Of a DNA stretch of 64,000 bases, positions 25,146-34,516 are shown piece after piece. The DNA lies in contig NZ_FOKE01000020.1 in NCBI RefSeq assembly GCF_900112065.1, forward strand, positions 1-64,000, read 5' to 3'. A model generated the notes under the pieces. The model was given only the letters and a program-made list of their open reading frames with translations, searched no databases and had not been told where the DNA came from. The first letter of the stretch is position 1; the number at the start of each line of letters is the position of its first letter. The DNA comes from Cohnella sp. OV330 (GTDB lineage Bacteria > Bacillota > Bacilli > Paenibacillales > Paenibacillaceae). Made by a program: the position numbers and the translations under genes.

Positions 25146-25985
25146 ATGTTGAGAAAGTTGACATCTATTATATTGACTGTCGCGCTGGCGGTCGGCCTGT
25201 CCGCATGCGGCGCGAAGGAGTCGTCCAATGCGAACGCGGGCGGAGCTGCATCGGCGGACGCTGGCAAAGTCACGCTGAAGTTCGCGACCGACGCGAGCTA
25301 TGCGCCGATGGAGAGCATGGACAAGGATAAGATCGTCGGCTTCGACGTCGACTTTCTGGATGCCGTCATGAAGGAAGCCGGCTACGACTACAAGCTGGAC
25401 AATACCGGCTGGGATCCGCTGTTCGCGGACCTGGGGAGCGGCAACCACAAGTACGACGGGGGCATTTCGTCGATTTCCATCACCGACGAGCGCAAGCAGT
25501 CGTTCGATTTTTCCATTCCTTATTTTGAATCGGTGAACATGATCCTGACGAAAGAAGACAAGCCGGTCAAGGACGCCCTAGAGCTGAAGGGCAAGAAGGT
25601 CGCCGTTCAGGGCGGCACCACCGCCGAGATTTTGATGAAGGGCATCATGGGCGATAACAATCCGAACCTGAAACGCTTCGACAGCAACACGCTGGCGCTG
25701 ATGGAGCTGGAGAGCAACGGCGTCGACGCCGTCGTCGCGGATTTTGCCGTCGTCCAATCCTACGTGCAGAGCAACCCGGACAAGAAGCTCAACGCGATCT
25801 ACGACCGTACGAACTTCGCGTCCGAATACTACGGCATCCTGTTTCCGAAGGGGACGGACGAGACCGTGAAGTCGGACATCGACGCAGCCGTCGAAAAAGT
25901 GCGCGCGAGCGACGCGTATAAAGAAATCTACAAAAAGTGGATCGGCGTCGAGCCGGACACGAGCAACTTGGTTACGGCGAAGTAA
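25146..25985 (+). CDS. Polar amino-acid ABC transporter substrate-binding lipoprotein
   Basis: 279 residues. The lipobox VGLSACG puts the lipidated Cys at about 21. The SBP_bac_3 fold runs from LKFATDASYAPMESMDKDKIVGFDVDFLDAVMKEAGYDY through GGISSISITDERKQSFDFSIPYF to the ribose-like hinge VAVQGGTTAEI. The motif GFDVDFLDAV contacts the amino-acid amine and carboxyl groups in this family. It is the first gene of a three-gene import operon. The exact amino acid (His, Arg, Gln or cystine) cannot be decided. Confidence 0.93.
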   Translation: MLRKLTSIILTVALAVGLSACGAKESSNANAGGAASADAGKVTLKFATDASYAPMESMDKDKIVGFDVDFLDAVMKEAGYDYKLDNTGWDPLFADLGSGNHKYDGGISSISITDERKQSFDFSIPYFESVNMILTKEDKPVKDALELKGKKVAVQGGTTAEILMKGIMGDNNPNLKRFDSNTLALMELESNGVDAVVADFAVVQSYVQSNPDKKLNAIYDRTNFASEYYGILFPKGTDETVKSDIDAAVEKVRASDAYKEIYKKWIGVEPDTSNLVTAK

Positions 25986-26016
25986 ATGCGGGTATAATCA
26001 AGCAAAGTTAGGAAGC

Positions 26017-26057
26017 AGAGGGCATGCGGCCCGGGGCAGACCGGACGCATGCTCTCT
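26017..26057 (+). promoter_or_regulatory. Intercistronic hairpin in the amino-acid ABC operon
   Basis: AGAGGGCATGCG (26017-26028) pairs with CGCATGC-TCTCT (26046-26057), with one internal asymmetry, followed by TTG. It may act as an RNA stabiliser or weak attenuator, giving more binding protein than permease. Confidence 0.5.
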
Positions 26058-26078
26058 TTGATGAGAGAGGGTGCGGGC

Positions 26079-26735
26079 GTGTATTACGCGTTTAGATTCG
26101 ATATCATCCAGGAATATTTGCCCTTACTGTTAAAAGGGACGCTGCTGACGATCGGTATCTCCCTTGCGGCCATCGCCAACGGCTTAATTCTGGGACTGTT
26201 CATCGGTTTCGGCAAAATGGCCGGGTTCTGGCCGCTCCGCTGGCTGATGAGCGGTTATATCAACCTTTTTCGAGGAACGCCGCTTATCCTGCAGGTGCTG
26301 ATCATCCATTTCGGCGTCATTCCACCGATCCTGGGCACCACGAACGGCGTCGTGGCCGCCATCGTAGCGTTGGGCCTCAACTGCGCCGCGTATTCGGCCG
26401 AGATCTACCGGGCGGGCATCCAGTCGATCGACGCGGGGCAGCGGGAGGCTGCCTATTCGCTCGGCATGACGCACGCGCAGACGCTGCGCCACATTATCGT
26501 GCCGCAGGCGGTGCGCCGCATGATCCCCGCCTTCGGCAACGAATTCATCGTCCTCGTGAAGGATTCATCGTTCGTCGCCTGGATCGCAGTGCCCGAGATC
26601 ATGTATTGGGCCAATGCGGCCAAGAGTCAGTACTACCACATATGGGAGCCATACCTGGCCGCGGCCGTAATTTATTTCGTGCTCACTTACACGCTTAGCA
26701 AGCTGCTGCAGTGGATCGAGAGGAGGGTGAAGTGA
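26079..26735 (+). CDS. Amino-acid ABC transporter permease (HisM/GlnP family)
   Basis: 219 residues from GTG 26079, which has AGAGAGG eight bases upstream; ATGs at 26049 and 26061 would put the start inside the hairpin and have no site. Five transmembrane helices are visible, with the EAA motif EAAYSLGMTHAQTLRHIIVPQAVRRMIP and the family signature INLFRGTPLILQ. It works as a dimer with the ATPase that overlaps its stop. Confidence 0.92.
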   Translation: MYYAFRFDIIQEYLPLLLKGTLLTIGISLAAIANGLILGLFIGFGKMAGFWPLRWLMSGYINLFRGTPLILQVLIIHFGVIPPILGTTNGVVAAIVALGLNCAAYSAEIYRAGIQSIDAGQREAAYSLGMTHAQTLRHIIVPQAVRRMIPAFGNEFIVLVKDSSFVAWIAVPEIMYWANAAKSQYYHIWEPYLAAAVIYFVLTYTLSKLLQWIERRVK

Positions 26736-27466
26736 TGGAGCCGATCATTCGAATGAGCGGGGTCGCCAAGTCCTTCGGCAAAAACAAGGTACTTCACGAC
26801 ATTAACCTGGACGTCGCGCCTCGCGAGGTGGTCGTCGTCATCGGTCCTTCCGGTTCAGGCAAGTCCACGATGCTGCGCTGCATCAACCTGCTCGAGCGGC
26901 CGGACGAAGGCGAGGTCGTCATCGACGGGCATTCGCTCATGGCCAAGGGCACCAATATCGCGGATATCCGCACCGAAGCGGGCATGGTGTTCCAGCGCTT
27001 CAACCTGTTTCCTCATATGAAGGTAGTGGATAATGTGACGCTGGCACAGGTGCAGGTGCGCGGACGCAGGCCCGAAGAAGCCAAGGAAAGGGCGATATCG
27101 CTGCTGCGCAAAGTGGGGCTCGCGGACAAAGCCGACGCCTATCCGGACTCGTTGTCCGGCGGACAGGCCCAGCGCGTCGCGATCGCGCGCGCGCTCGCCA
27201 TGGACCCGAAGATCATGCTGTTCGACGAGCCGACCTCGGCGCTCGATCCCGAGATGGTCGGCGAGGTGCTCGCCGTCATGAAGGAGCTGGCCGCGGAAGG
27301 GATGACGATGGTCGTCGTGACGCACGAGATGGGGTTCGCGCGCGAGGTCGGAGACCGGATCCTGTTCATGGAGTCGGGGACGATCGTCGAGGAAGGCCCG
27401 CCCGAGCAGCTGTTCGAACGCCCGCGCACGGAGCGGACCCGGCTGTTCCTTTCCAAAGTGCTGTGA
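26735..27466 (+). CDS. Amino-acid ABC transporter ATP-binding protein (GlnQ type)
   Basis: 243 residues. Walker A GPSGSGKST, Q loop MVFQRFNLFPH, signature LSGGQAQRVAIARAL, Walker B IMLFDEPTSALD and the H-switch VVVTHEM are all intact. It starts at ATG 26735, sharing a base with the permease stop (TGATG), after AGGAGGG. It powers uptake of the amino acid bound by the 25146 lipoprotein. Confidence 0.96.
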   Translation: MEPIIRMSGVAKSFGKNKVLHDINLDVAPREVVVVIGPSGSGKSTMLRCINLLERPDEGEVVIDGHSLMAKGTNIADIRTEAGMVFQRFNLFPHMKVVDNVTLAQVQVRGRRPEEAKERAISLLRKVGLADKADAYPDSLSGGQAQRVAIARALAMDPKIMLFDEPTSALDPEMVGEVLAVMKELAAEGMTMVVVTHEMGFAREVGDRILFMESGTIVEEGPPEQLFERPRTERTRLFLSKVL

Positions 27467-27475
27467 AAAAACGAC

Positions 27476-27516
27476 GCTCTCTCCACGGCCGCGGCGGCCA
27501 AGGAGGGAGCTTTTTT
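27476..27516 (+). terminator. Terminator of the amino-acid ABC operon
   Basis: GCTCTCTCC (27476-27484) pairs with GGAGGGAGC (27502-27510), one G-U, with a GC-rich internal arm, then six T's. Confidence 0.92.
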
Positions 27517-27754
27517 AATGAGGAATCGCTTGGCAAGCCGAAGTTTGTCTGCGTTTAACTACATTTAAGGAAGCGATACGGAACCATGTCCATCCGTGCT
27601 TCGTTTAAGGTAGAGGAGCGTAAGTAAGGGTAAGGACCTATTTATTCCAGACCTTTTCAATTTATTCCCATCCAATGCGGTCATATCGGCCCGATTTGGC
27701 CGGCAGGAACGCTTAAGAAGCCGGATTTTCAGCTTTTTTCGCGGCTTATGTCTT
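27517..27754. other. Non-coding stretch upstream of ltaS
   Basis: No gene or clear repeat is seen; one minus-strand open frame lacks a site and known composition. Its right end borders the ltaS promoter. Confidence 0.4.
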
Positions 27755-27783
27755 TTGACATGCGGCTGCATTCGAGGCATAAT
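27755..27783 (+). promoter_or_regulatory. Strong sigma-A promoter of ltaS
   Basis: Perfect TTGACA (27755-27760), a 17-bp spacer, then CATAAT (27778-27783). RNA would start near 27790, giving a 95-nt leader. Confidence 0.85.
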
Positions 27784-27884
27784 TAGAAACGTTGTTTACA
27801 GAACGATTACAAAAAGAGATAGAGATTGCGTGCATGGATGCTGTCTGAAAATAAGGCTATGCTGCAAGAAGGAGAGTGCTGAAG

Positions 27885-29777
27885 ATGCGACTTTGGAATG
27901 CGATTAAATCCAAGCCGATCCTATGGTTTACATTGATATTGCTCTTAAAAGGCGCGTTGGCTTGGTTCGTCATCTTCGACGACGGCCCGTCCTGGATGAC
28001 GGTGCTGACCGAGATTCCGTTCATTCTGATCGTCTTCTGTCTGATCGAGTGGTTCGCGTCCAAGCGCAAGCTGCTCTACTACATGATCGTCAATCTGTCG
28101 ATCACGCTGCTCTACTTCGCCGTACTCATGTATTACAAATACTACGGCGTCATCGTCACGTACCATGCGCTAGAGCAAGCAGACAAGGTGACGAAGGTCG
28201 GAGAGAGCACCTACTCGCTGCTTGATCCGTACTATCTGCTGATCTTTATCGATATCGTCATTTTCGCGTTCTATATGGTTCGCCCGAAGTATATCGCCCG
28301 CTTCACGAGCATCGGCATGCGCAAGGTGAACCGCACTGCGCTGCTCGCGACGTTCATCGTGTCCGCCGCGCTCTGCATCTTCAACATCTGGCCGAATCAC
28401 GCCAGCATGAACGAGAATAAAAAGGCAGAGGGCATGGGCATTCTCAACTACGAGGTTTACACGATTTTCGCCGACAGCACGGAGCACGAAGAAGTCATCG
28501 ACATGAAGGAGATCAACCAACAGTCGATCGACGCGCTCAAGGGCGGAGAGCAGTCCGTCGATCCGGCGCTCTGGGCTGCGGCCAAGGGCAAGAACCTGAT
28601 CGTCGTGCAGATGGAGTCGTTCCAAAACTTCCTGATCGGCCTTACGATCGACGGCCAGGAGATCACGCCTAACATCAACAAGCTGGCGGCCGGCGATTTT
28701 TACTTCAACAACTTCTATACCAACGTCGGCCAGGGCACGACGTCCGACGCCGAATTCGTCGTCAACACGTCGCTCTACGTGCCGCATCACGAGGCCGCCA
28801 CGTCTTCGGACTACATGGATAAGACGCTCCCGAGCCTGCCGCGGCTCATGTCGTCGAACGGCTACAACACGGCGACGTTCCATACGAACAGCGTAGAGTT
28901 CTGGAATCGTACGTTGCTGTACAAAGCGATCGGCTTCGACAAGTATTACGACCAAGCGTTCTACGGCGACGACGACCACATCGCGTTCGGCGCTTCCGAC
29001 GAAGTGCTGTATGCCAAGACGGTGCCGGAGCTGGCCAAGATGGACGCGGAGGATAAGCCGTTTTACTCGATGGTCATCTCGATGAGCGCGCACCATCCAT
29101 ACCGGATACCTGAGGCGAAGGACCAGATCAAGCTGCCCGCCGAGTACGACGGCACGCTAGTCGGCAATTACATTCTGGCTCAGAACTATGCCGATTATGC
29201 CATGGGGCAGTTCCTGGAGCAGTTGAAGTCCAGCGGCCTGTGGGACGACAGCGTCATCGTGTTCTACGGCGATCACCAGGGCCTGCCGCTGTATTCGCTG
29301 GACAACAAGGAAAAGGGACTGATGCAAGGCATATTCGGCCGGGAGTACGGCTACACGGATATGTTCAACATTCCTTTCATCGTCCACGTGCCTGGCGTCT
29401 CGTACGGCAAGACCTTCGAGCAAACCGGCGGACAGATCGACATTCTGCCGACGGTCGCCAACCTGTTGGGCGTGTCCACGAAGGACCAGATCCACTTCGG
29501 CGAGGATCTCATGAACCACACGAGCAACCTGCTGCCGATGCGGCACTTCCTGCCGACCGGCTCGTTCGTCAACGACACTTCGGTGTTCCTGCCGGGCGTC
29601 GGGTTCGAGGATGGCACCAACTACGATGTCAAAGACAACAGCATCAGCGCGGGCGGATCGACGGAGGCGCAGTACAACGGGGCCCTTCGCCTGCTGAACA
29701 TGTCGGACAGCTACGTCGAGCAACTGCCCGAGCTGCCGCTGGACGGCGGCCCCGTATCGGGCGCCGATTCCAAGTGA
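27885..29777 (+). CDS. ltaS: Lipoteichoic acid synthase (LtaS family)
   Basis: 630 residues from ATG 27885 (AAGGAG upstream). Five N-terminal membrane helices (to about 185) are followed by an extracellular sulfatase-fold domain. The metal and catalytic positions of LtaS are recognisable: Glu in VQMESFQNF, Thr286 in GTTSDAEF (phospho-enzyme threonine), SAHHPY, and Asp-His in FYGDHQG. It polymerises glycerol phosphate from phosphatidylglycerol onto a glycolipid anchor. It is a single-gene unit with a strong promoter and terminator. A close paralogue lies at 44900 in the same window. Confidence 0.93.
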   Translation: MRLWNAIKSKPILWFTLILLLKGALAWFVIFDDGPSWMTVLTEIPFILIVFCLIEWFASKRKLLYYMIVNLSITLLYFAVLMYYKYYGVIVTYHALEQADKVTKVGESTYSLLDPYYLLIFIDIVIFAFYMVRPKYIARFTSIGMRKVNRTALLATFIVSAALCIFNIWPNHASMNENKKAEGMGILNYEVYTIFADSTEHEEVIDMKEINQQSIDALKGGEQSVDPALWAAAKGKNLIVVQMESFQNFLIGLTIDGQEITPNINKLAAGDFYFNNFYTNVGQGTTSDAEFVVNTSLYVPHHEAATSSDYMDKTLPSLPRLMSSNGYNTATFHTNSVEFWNRTLLYKAIGFDKYYDQAFYGDDDHIAFGASDEVLYAKTVPELAKMDAEDKPFYSMVISMSAHHPYRIPEAKDQIKLPAEYDGTLVGNYILAQNYADYAMGQFLEQLKSSGLWDDSVIVFYGDHQGLPLYSLDNKEKGLMQGIFGREYGYTDMFNIPFIVHVPGVSYGKTFEQTGGQIDILPTVANLLGVSTKDQIHFGEDLMNHTSNLLPMRHFLPTGSFVNDTSVFLPGVGFEDGTNYDVKDNSISAGGSTEAQYNGALRLLNMSDSYVEQLPELPLDGGPVSGADSK

Positions 29778-29793
29778 GCATAGCATGCGCGAT

Positions 29794-29846
29794 GACGGAC
29801 GGAGAAGTCGGGTGAATCCCGCACTTCCCCGTCCGTTCTCTTTTTG
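29794..29846 (+). terminator. Terminator of ltaS
   Basis: Nested stems: ACGGACGG/CCGTCCGT (29795-29802 with 29829-29836), GAAGT/ACTTC and CGGG/CCCG, then a T-rich tail. Confidence 0.92.
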
Positions 29847-29893
29847 GGTATCATATAGACATAGAATATCGAAGCTGAAGGAGTCTACCGAAC

Positions 29894-31135
29894 ATGCCCG
29901 GACAAGCTAAGCATACGGCCGCCATTTCTCTTGGCGTCATGGGGGCGGGATTTCTGGCCACGTTCCCCTTCGGAGGCTGGGGAGGCGCGCTGCTCCACGG
30001 CGGCTTCGAAGCCGGGCTCGTCGGCGGGCTCGCCGACTGGTTCGCGGTCACCGCCCTGTTCCGCCATCCGCTCGGCATTCCGATCCCGCACACGGCGCTG
30101 CTGCCGCGCAACCGGGACAAGGTCGTCCGTTCGCTTATCCAGGCGATCGAGACCGAGCTGCTTACCAAGGAGAGCATCGTCACCAAGACGGCCGAGTTCA
30201 AGATCGGGGAGCGGCTGCTCGACCTGCTGGAGACGCATCGCGAGGATGCGGCCGCCGTGGCCGTCCGCGTGAGCGAATTCGCGCTGGAGCGGCTGCCGAT
30301 GGACCGGATCGTCCCGATGCTCGCCCGCGCGCTCGAGTCGAAGCTGCGCGAGCTCGATACCGCCGGCCTGCTGCGCAAGATCAGCGACGAAGCGCTGGCG
30401 AGAGGCTACGAGGAGAAGGCGTTAGCCTTCCTGATCGACAAGGCGGGCGGTCTCGCTTCCCGAGAGGAGACGCGGCGGCAGCTCGGCATCATCGGCGCGG
30501 CGGCGCTGCAGAATTTGCAGGTCGGCGGCCTGATGGGCTTTGCCGTGAACGCGTTCATCTCTTTCATGGATGAAGAAAAGATCGGCGGTCTGCTGCAGAA
30601 CGCGATCGTCGGCACGCTGGCGGAGATGCAGCAGCGAGAGGATCATCCGCTGCGCGAGATGCTCCTGGCGTCGCTGCGGAACGCGATCCGCAATCTGCCG
30701 GAATCGCCTTCCGTATTGGCCGAGCTCGAAGGCTGGAAAGCGCGGCTGGCGGACGGCGGCGCGATCGAGCGCCAGATTGCCGGCTGGCTGGAGGATCTGC
30801 GCGTCAAGGCGCTGGCCTTCGTGCGCGAGCCCCGTTTCACCGATGATTACGTACTGCCGGCTCTATCGGGCCTGCTCGCCAGCCTCCGGGCAAACCCGCA
30901 GGTAATCGAGCTGTTCCAGACGTGGGTGCAGGAGCGGATCACCGGCTTCGTCGAGCGCAATCACTGGAAGATCGGCAAGCTCGTCAAGGAAAATATCGAC
31001 AAGCTGGACAACGATGCCCTGATCGAGATGATGGAGGACAAGATCGGCGGCGATCTGCAGTGGATCCGCGTCAATGGCGCGGTCTGCGGCTTCCTCATCG
31101 GGCTGGCGCTGGAAGGCATCAATCTGCTCGCATAG
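29894..31135 (+). CDS. DUF445-family membrane-associated protein (YheB-like)
   Basis: 413 residues. An N-terminal hydrophobic segment and the family signature GFEAGLVGGLADWFAVTALFRHPLGIPIPHTALLPRNRDKV (about 35-75) identify DUF445. A long amphipathic helical middle follows, then a last hydrophobic helix at the C terminus (VNGAVCGFLIGLALEGINLLA). Its role is unknown; related Bacillus proteins occur in sporulating cells and bacterial relatives are linked to envelope functions. ATG 29894 follows GAAGGAG. It is probably monocistronic: a hairpin follows at 31158. Confidence 0.88.
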   Translation: MPGQAKHTAAISLGVMGAGFLATFPFGGWGGALLHGGFEAGLVGGLADWFAVTALFRHPLGIPIPHTALLPRNRDKVVRSLIQAIETELLTKESIVTKTAEFKIGERLLDLLETHREDAAAVAVRVSEFALERLPMDRIVPMLARALESKLRELDTAGLLRKISDEALARGYEEKALAFLIDKAGGLASREETRRQLGIIGAAALQNLQVGGLMGFAVNAFISFMDEEKIGGLLQNAIVGTLAEMQQREDHPLREMLLASLRNAIRNLPESPSVLAELEGWKARLADGGAIERQIAGWLEDLRVKALAFVREPRFTDDYVLPALSGLLASLRANPQVIELFQTWVQERITGFVERNHWKIGKLVKENIDKLDNDALIEMMEDKIGGDLQWIRVNGAVCGFLIGLALEGINLLA

Positions 31136-31157
31136 GACCATTTTGAGGTCACGGTAG

Positions 31158-31185
31158 GCGCGATCGCATGCGATCGCGCTTATTT
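31158..31185 (+). terminator. Perfect 22-bp palindrome, likely terminator
   Basis: Positions 31158-31179 form a perfect inverted repeat with two GCGATCGC-type cores and no spacer, followed by TTATTT. As RNA it makes an 8-bp GCGCGATC stem with a six-base loop. It probably ends the DUF445 transcript. Confidence 0.6.
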
Positions 31186-31296
31186 GCGGTTGAAGAAGGA
31201 GACTCGCTGTAGCATATCTGCAGAAAAGTCGTTCTCATGCGTGCAGAGAGGATCGATTTGTTATAATGGAAGCAAGCTCCCAAGAGGCGGTGCACC

Positions 31297-33258
31297 GTGA
31301 ACGATATCACTTCTTTTTTACGTATCTTTTTTATCAACGTCAGCACGATGCTGACGCTCCTCTATCTGGCCAGCCTGCTTTATAAATACGTCGTCTACAA
31401 ATGGAGCCCCGCTTGGAAAGAAACGCTGTTCATCGTACTTGCGATCGTGTGCGGATGGACGACGATTCGGTTCGGGTTCCGTTTTTCGGAGACGGTCATG
31501 TTCGACATGCGCTACCTGGCCGTCATCGTGGCGCCGCTGTTCGTGCGGAACAAGCTGTCGATCTTGGTGATCGGGCTCGGCATCGGTCTTGCGCGCTTGT
31601 CCCTAGGATTGAGTCATGCGGCGCTCGTCGGGTGCCTGAACGTCGTGGCGATGAGTCTGCTCGTGCTCTTCATTCTGTGGCTGGCGCGTCGCAGGCGTTG
31701 GCCGGAGCTTCGCAAGATGGCCACGATCGTCATCTCGGTCAATATGGGCAACGTGCTGTTCATCGCGCTGTTCGGCATCATTCCCCGCCGGCATTACCTG
31801 GTCGACATCGCGCCGGGTACCTTTCTCGTCAGTTTGTTTTTGTGCTTCGCCTTCATGTTCATCCTGCGGGAGTTCATGACGGAGGACAAGCGTTCGCACA
31901 AGCTGAAGATCTATACGGCGCGTCTGGAAAAGCAATACCGGATCTCGGAGGAAAAGGGGCGGTCGCTCGAGCAGGCGAAGCAGGAGCTGGAGACGATGTA
32001 CGACCAGGTTCAATCGGCCTCGCGTTATAAGACCGAATTTCTCGCCAACATGTCCCATGAGCTCCGAACGCCGCTTAATTCGGTGCTCGTGCTGGCGCAG
32101 CTGCTCGAGGAGAACGTCGACAGCCGGCTCAGCGAGGAGGAGGTCGGCTACGCCCGCATCATCCATCATTCCGGCAAAGAGCTGCTCGGCCTCATCAACG
32201 ACGTGCTGGACTTGTCGAAAATCGAGGCGGGCCGCCTGGAACTCGACCGCTCGGTGTTCAGCGTACGCGAGCTGCTGGGCCATATGGACGAGCTGTTCCG
32301 CCCGATCGCGTCGCGCAAGCGGCTGTCGTTCACGCTGCGCAGCGAGCCGGACGTGCCCGAATATTTGCACACGGACGAGCAGCGGCTGAAGCAGATCATC
32401 AATAATCTGCTGTCGAACGCCTTGAAGTTCACGCATGAAGGCCATGTGCGCTTCGTCGTCTCGCGCGTGCCCGAAGGCGGGCCGCTGGCAGAAGGCGGAT
32501 TGGCCTTCGAAGTGGAGGACACCGGCATCGGGATCGCGGCGGACAAACAGGAGGCTATTTTCGACGCTTTCTTCCAGGCCGACGGCTCGATCAGCCGATC
32601 CTACGGCGGGACCGGGCTCGGCCTGTCCATCGCGAAGCAATTCGCGATGCTGCTGGGCGGCGATATCCGGCTCGAGAGCGAGCTCGGCGGCGGCAGCCGG
32701 TTCACGCTGCTCCTGCCGTGGCCGGCGCTGGTCACTTCGGCGGAGGGCTCGCAGGCGCCGTTGGGGCGGGATCCGGCGGCGATGGAAGAGGCGGCGTCCC
32801 TGGAAGCGCCTTGGAGGCAGGGGGCGGGGCGTCTTGCGGTCGCCGTGCCGGCTTCCATTGTGCCTGCGACGCATCGTCTGCTGATCGTGGACGACGACGA
32901 GCACAATGTCTATTCGCTGCGGGTCGCGCTCGCGGCGAAGGGCTTCGGCGTCGTGACCGCCTCCTCCGGGGGCGAGGCGCTGGGCCTGCTGTCGGGAAAC
33001 GCGACCATCGATCTCGTGCTGATGGACATCATGATGCCCGGCATGAGCGGTCTCGAGGCGATCGGGCGCATTCGGGAGATGCCCGGACGCCGGGAGCTGC
33101 CGATCATCGCCCTCACGGCGAAGGCGTTCGCCGAGGACGGCGATGAATGCCTGCGCGCGGGAGCGGACGGCTACATGACCAAGCCGGTGAACGTGAACGA
33201 CCTCGTCCGCGAGATCGGCGTTCGCATACGCGAAGGACGGGCGAAGGGGAAGGCGTGA
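31297..33258 (+). CDS. Hybrid sensor histidine kinase with 5TM-LYT sensor and receiver
   Basis: 653 residues from GTG 31297 (GAGGCGG upstream). Five to six membrane helices of the 5TMR-LYT type (1-195) contain FRFSETVMFDMRYLAVIVAPLF. They are followed by a coiled coil (about 200-240), a HisKA domain with H254 in NMSHELRTPLN, a HATPase_c domain (N box NNLLSNALKFT, G1 DTGIGI, G2 GGTGLGLSI), a Pro/Ala linker, and a C-terminal receiver with phospho-acceptor D577 (LVLMDIMMPGMSG). No Hpt or response regulator gene is adjacent, so the downstream partner is unknown. LYT sensors respond to envelope or membrane signals in Lyt/Yes-type kinases. Confidence 0.9.
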   Translation: MNDITSFLRIFFINVSTMLTLLYLASLLYKYVVYKWSPAWKETLFIVLAIVCGWTTIRFGFRFSETVMFDMRYLAVIVAPLFVRNKLSILVIGLGIGLARLSLGLSHAALVGCLNVVAMSLLVLFILWLARRRRWPELRKMATIVISVNMGNVLFIALFGIIPRRHYLVDIAPGTFLVSLFLCFAFMFILREFMTEDKRSHKLKIYTARLEKQYRISEEKGRSLEQAKQELETMYDQVQSASRYKTEFLANMSHELRTPLNSVLVLAQLLEENVDSRLSEEEVGYARIIHHSGKELLGLINDVLDLSKIEAGRLELDRSVFSVRELLGHMDELFRPIASRKRLSFTLRSEPDVPEYLHTDEQRLKQIINNLLSNALKFTHEGHVRFVVSRVPEGGPLAEGGLAFEVEDTGIGIAADKQEAIFDAFFQADGSISRSYGGTGLGLSIAKQFAMLLGGDIRLESELGGGSRFTLLLPWPALVTSAEGSQAPLGRDPAAMEEAASLEAPWRQGAGRLAVAVPASIVPATHRLLIVDDDEHNVYSLRVALAAKGFGVVTASSGGEALGLLSGNATIDLVLMDIMMPGMSGLEAIGRIREMPGRRELPIIALTAKAFAEDGDECLRAGADGYMTKPVNVNDLVREIGVRIREGRAKGKA

Positions 33259-33381
33259 ACAGGCAGGGCGAAAGGGAAGGCGTAAAGGTAGAAGGCTGGG
33301 CGAGAGGGAAGGAATTACTAAAGGTAAGCATGAGAGAGGCAAGGCCTGGAGAGGGAAAAGAGATTGGAGTGGCACGCAGTC

Positions 33382-34488
33382 ATGGGGAAGATGGGCATAG
33401 GGATATCGGAGGCGCTGTTGGCGCAAGTCGGGGAAGCTGCGGCAGCAGTCGAACGCGACGGCAGATTGCCGGCGGACATCCTGGAGCGGATCTACGAGGA
33501 GCGGCTGTTCAAGCTGTTCGTGCCGGATGAGCTGGGCGGGCGCATGACGCCGCTGCCGGATGCCGCGCGTATTTTCGAGCAGGCAGCCTACGCTGACGGC
33601 AGCTTCGGCTGGCTGGTGACGATCGGCTCGGGCGGCGGCTTTTTCGCGGCCACGCTGCCGGCGGAGACGGCCGAGACGTTGTTCATGGACCGGCGCGCAG
33701 TCATTGCAGGCAGCGGCCATCCGACGGGCATCGCGAAGGCGGTGCCGGGCGGCTACCAGGTGAACGGCAGCTGGAAATATTGCAGCGGGTCCGGCTATGC
33801 CAGCTTTTACACCGCGAATTGCATCGTGGAGCGGGGCGAGGAAGCGGGCAGTGATAACGAGGGTACTGTTAATGATCGCGCACCTGAGATCCGTTCGTTC
33901 GCCTTCCTGCCCGATCAAGTGGAGATCGTCCGGGATTGGAACGCGATGGGGCTCCAAGCGACGGAAAGCCATACGATCCGCGTCGCGAACGCATTCGTGC
34001 CGGAAGCGCGGACCTTCGATATCACGTCTGAGCCGCGTTACGACGATCCGATTTACCGCTATCCGTTTTTGCCGTTCGCGCAGGTTTCGTTTGCGGCGGT
34101 CGTTCTGGGGCTGGGACGCCGATTCCTTGATGAGGCCGCGGCGCTCGCCGACGAGAAGCGAGGCGAGTGGGATCGCGCTTATGCGAGCAGACACGGGAAG
34201 GTTTCGGATGCGATCGCGGGGCAACGACTGCTACTGGATGCGGCTTCCGACCAATTTTATCTGGAGACCGAGTCGTCTTGGCGAACGTTTGCCGACCTGC
34301 GCGTGTTGTCGGACGAGGCGAAGGGTCGCGTTGGTAGCGCCTGCGTCGAAGCCGCGCGATCGGCCGTAGCGGCCGCGCATGCGATATGGCCGATGCTTGG
34401 CATGACCGCGCTGATGCAGCGGGAGACGGTCAATCGCGCTTGGCGCGATCTGCATACGGCCGCGCAGCACGGCGTGCTGAATATGTAG
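33382..34488 (+). CDS. Acyl-CoA-dehydrogenase-like flavoprotein (possible class D monooxygenase)
   Basis: 368 residues from ATG 33382 (GGAGTGG upstream); TTG 33364 also has a reasonable site. The fold is the acyl-CoA dehydrogenase type: an N-terminal helical domain (ILERIYEERLFKLFVPDELGGR), a middle beta domain (VPGGYQVNGSWKYCSGSGYASFYTANC) and a C-terminal four-helix bundle. The conserved catalytic Glu region of true dehydrogenases is not evident. The GSWKYCSGSGYASF part resembles HpaB/HsaA/DszC-type flavin monooxygenases. It probably uses FAD or reduced flavin on a small substrate. Its substrate and reductase partner are not seen nearby. Confidence 0.75.
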   Translation: MGKMGIGISEALLAQVGEAAAAVERDGRLPADILERIYEERLFKLFVPDELGGRMTPLPDAARIFEQAAYADGSFGWLVTIGSGGGFFAATLPAETAETLFMDRRAVIAGSGHPTGIAKAVPGGYQVNGSWKYCSGSGYASFYTANCIVERGEEAGSDNEGTVNDRAPEIRSFAFLPDQVEIVRDWNAMGLQATESHTIRVANAFVPEARTFDITSEPRYDDPIYRYPFLPFAQVSFAAVVLGLGRRFLDEAAALADEKRGEWDRAYASRHGKVSDAIAGQRLLLDAASDQFYLETESSWRTFADLRVLSDEAKGRVGSACVEAARSAVAAAHAIWPMLGMTALMQRETVNRAWRDLHTAAQHGVLNM

Positions 34489-34516
34489 CTTTGCAGGCGG
34501 AAAGGGGAGAGGCAGC

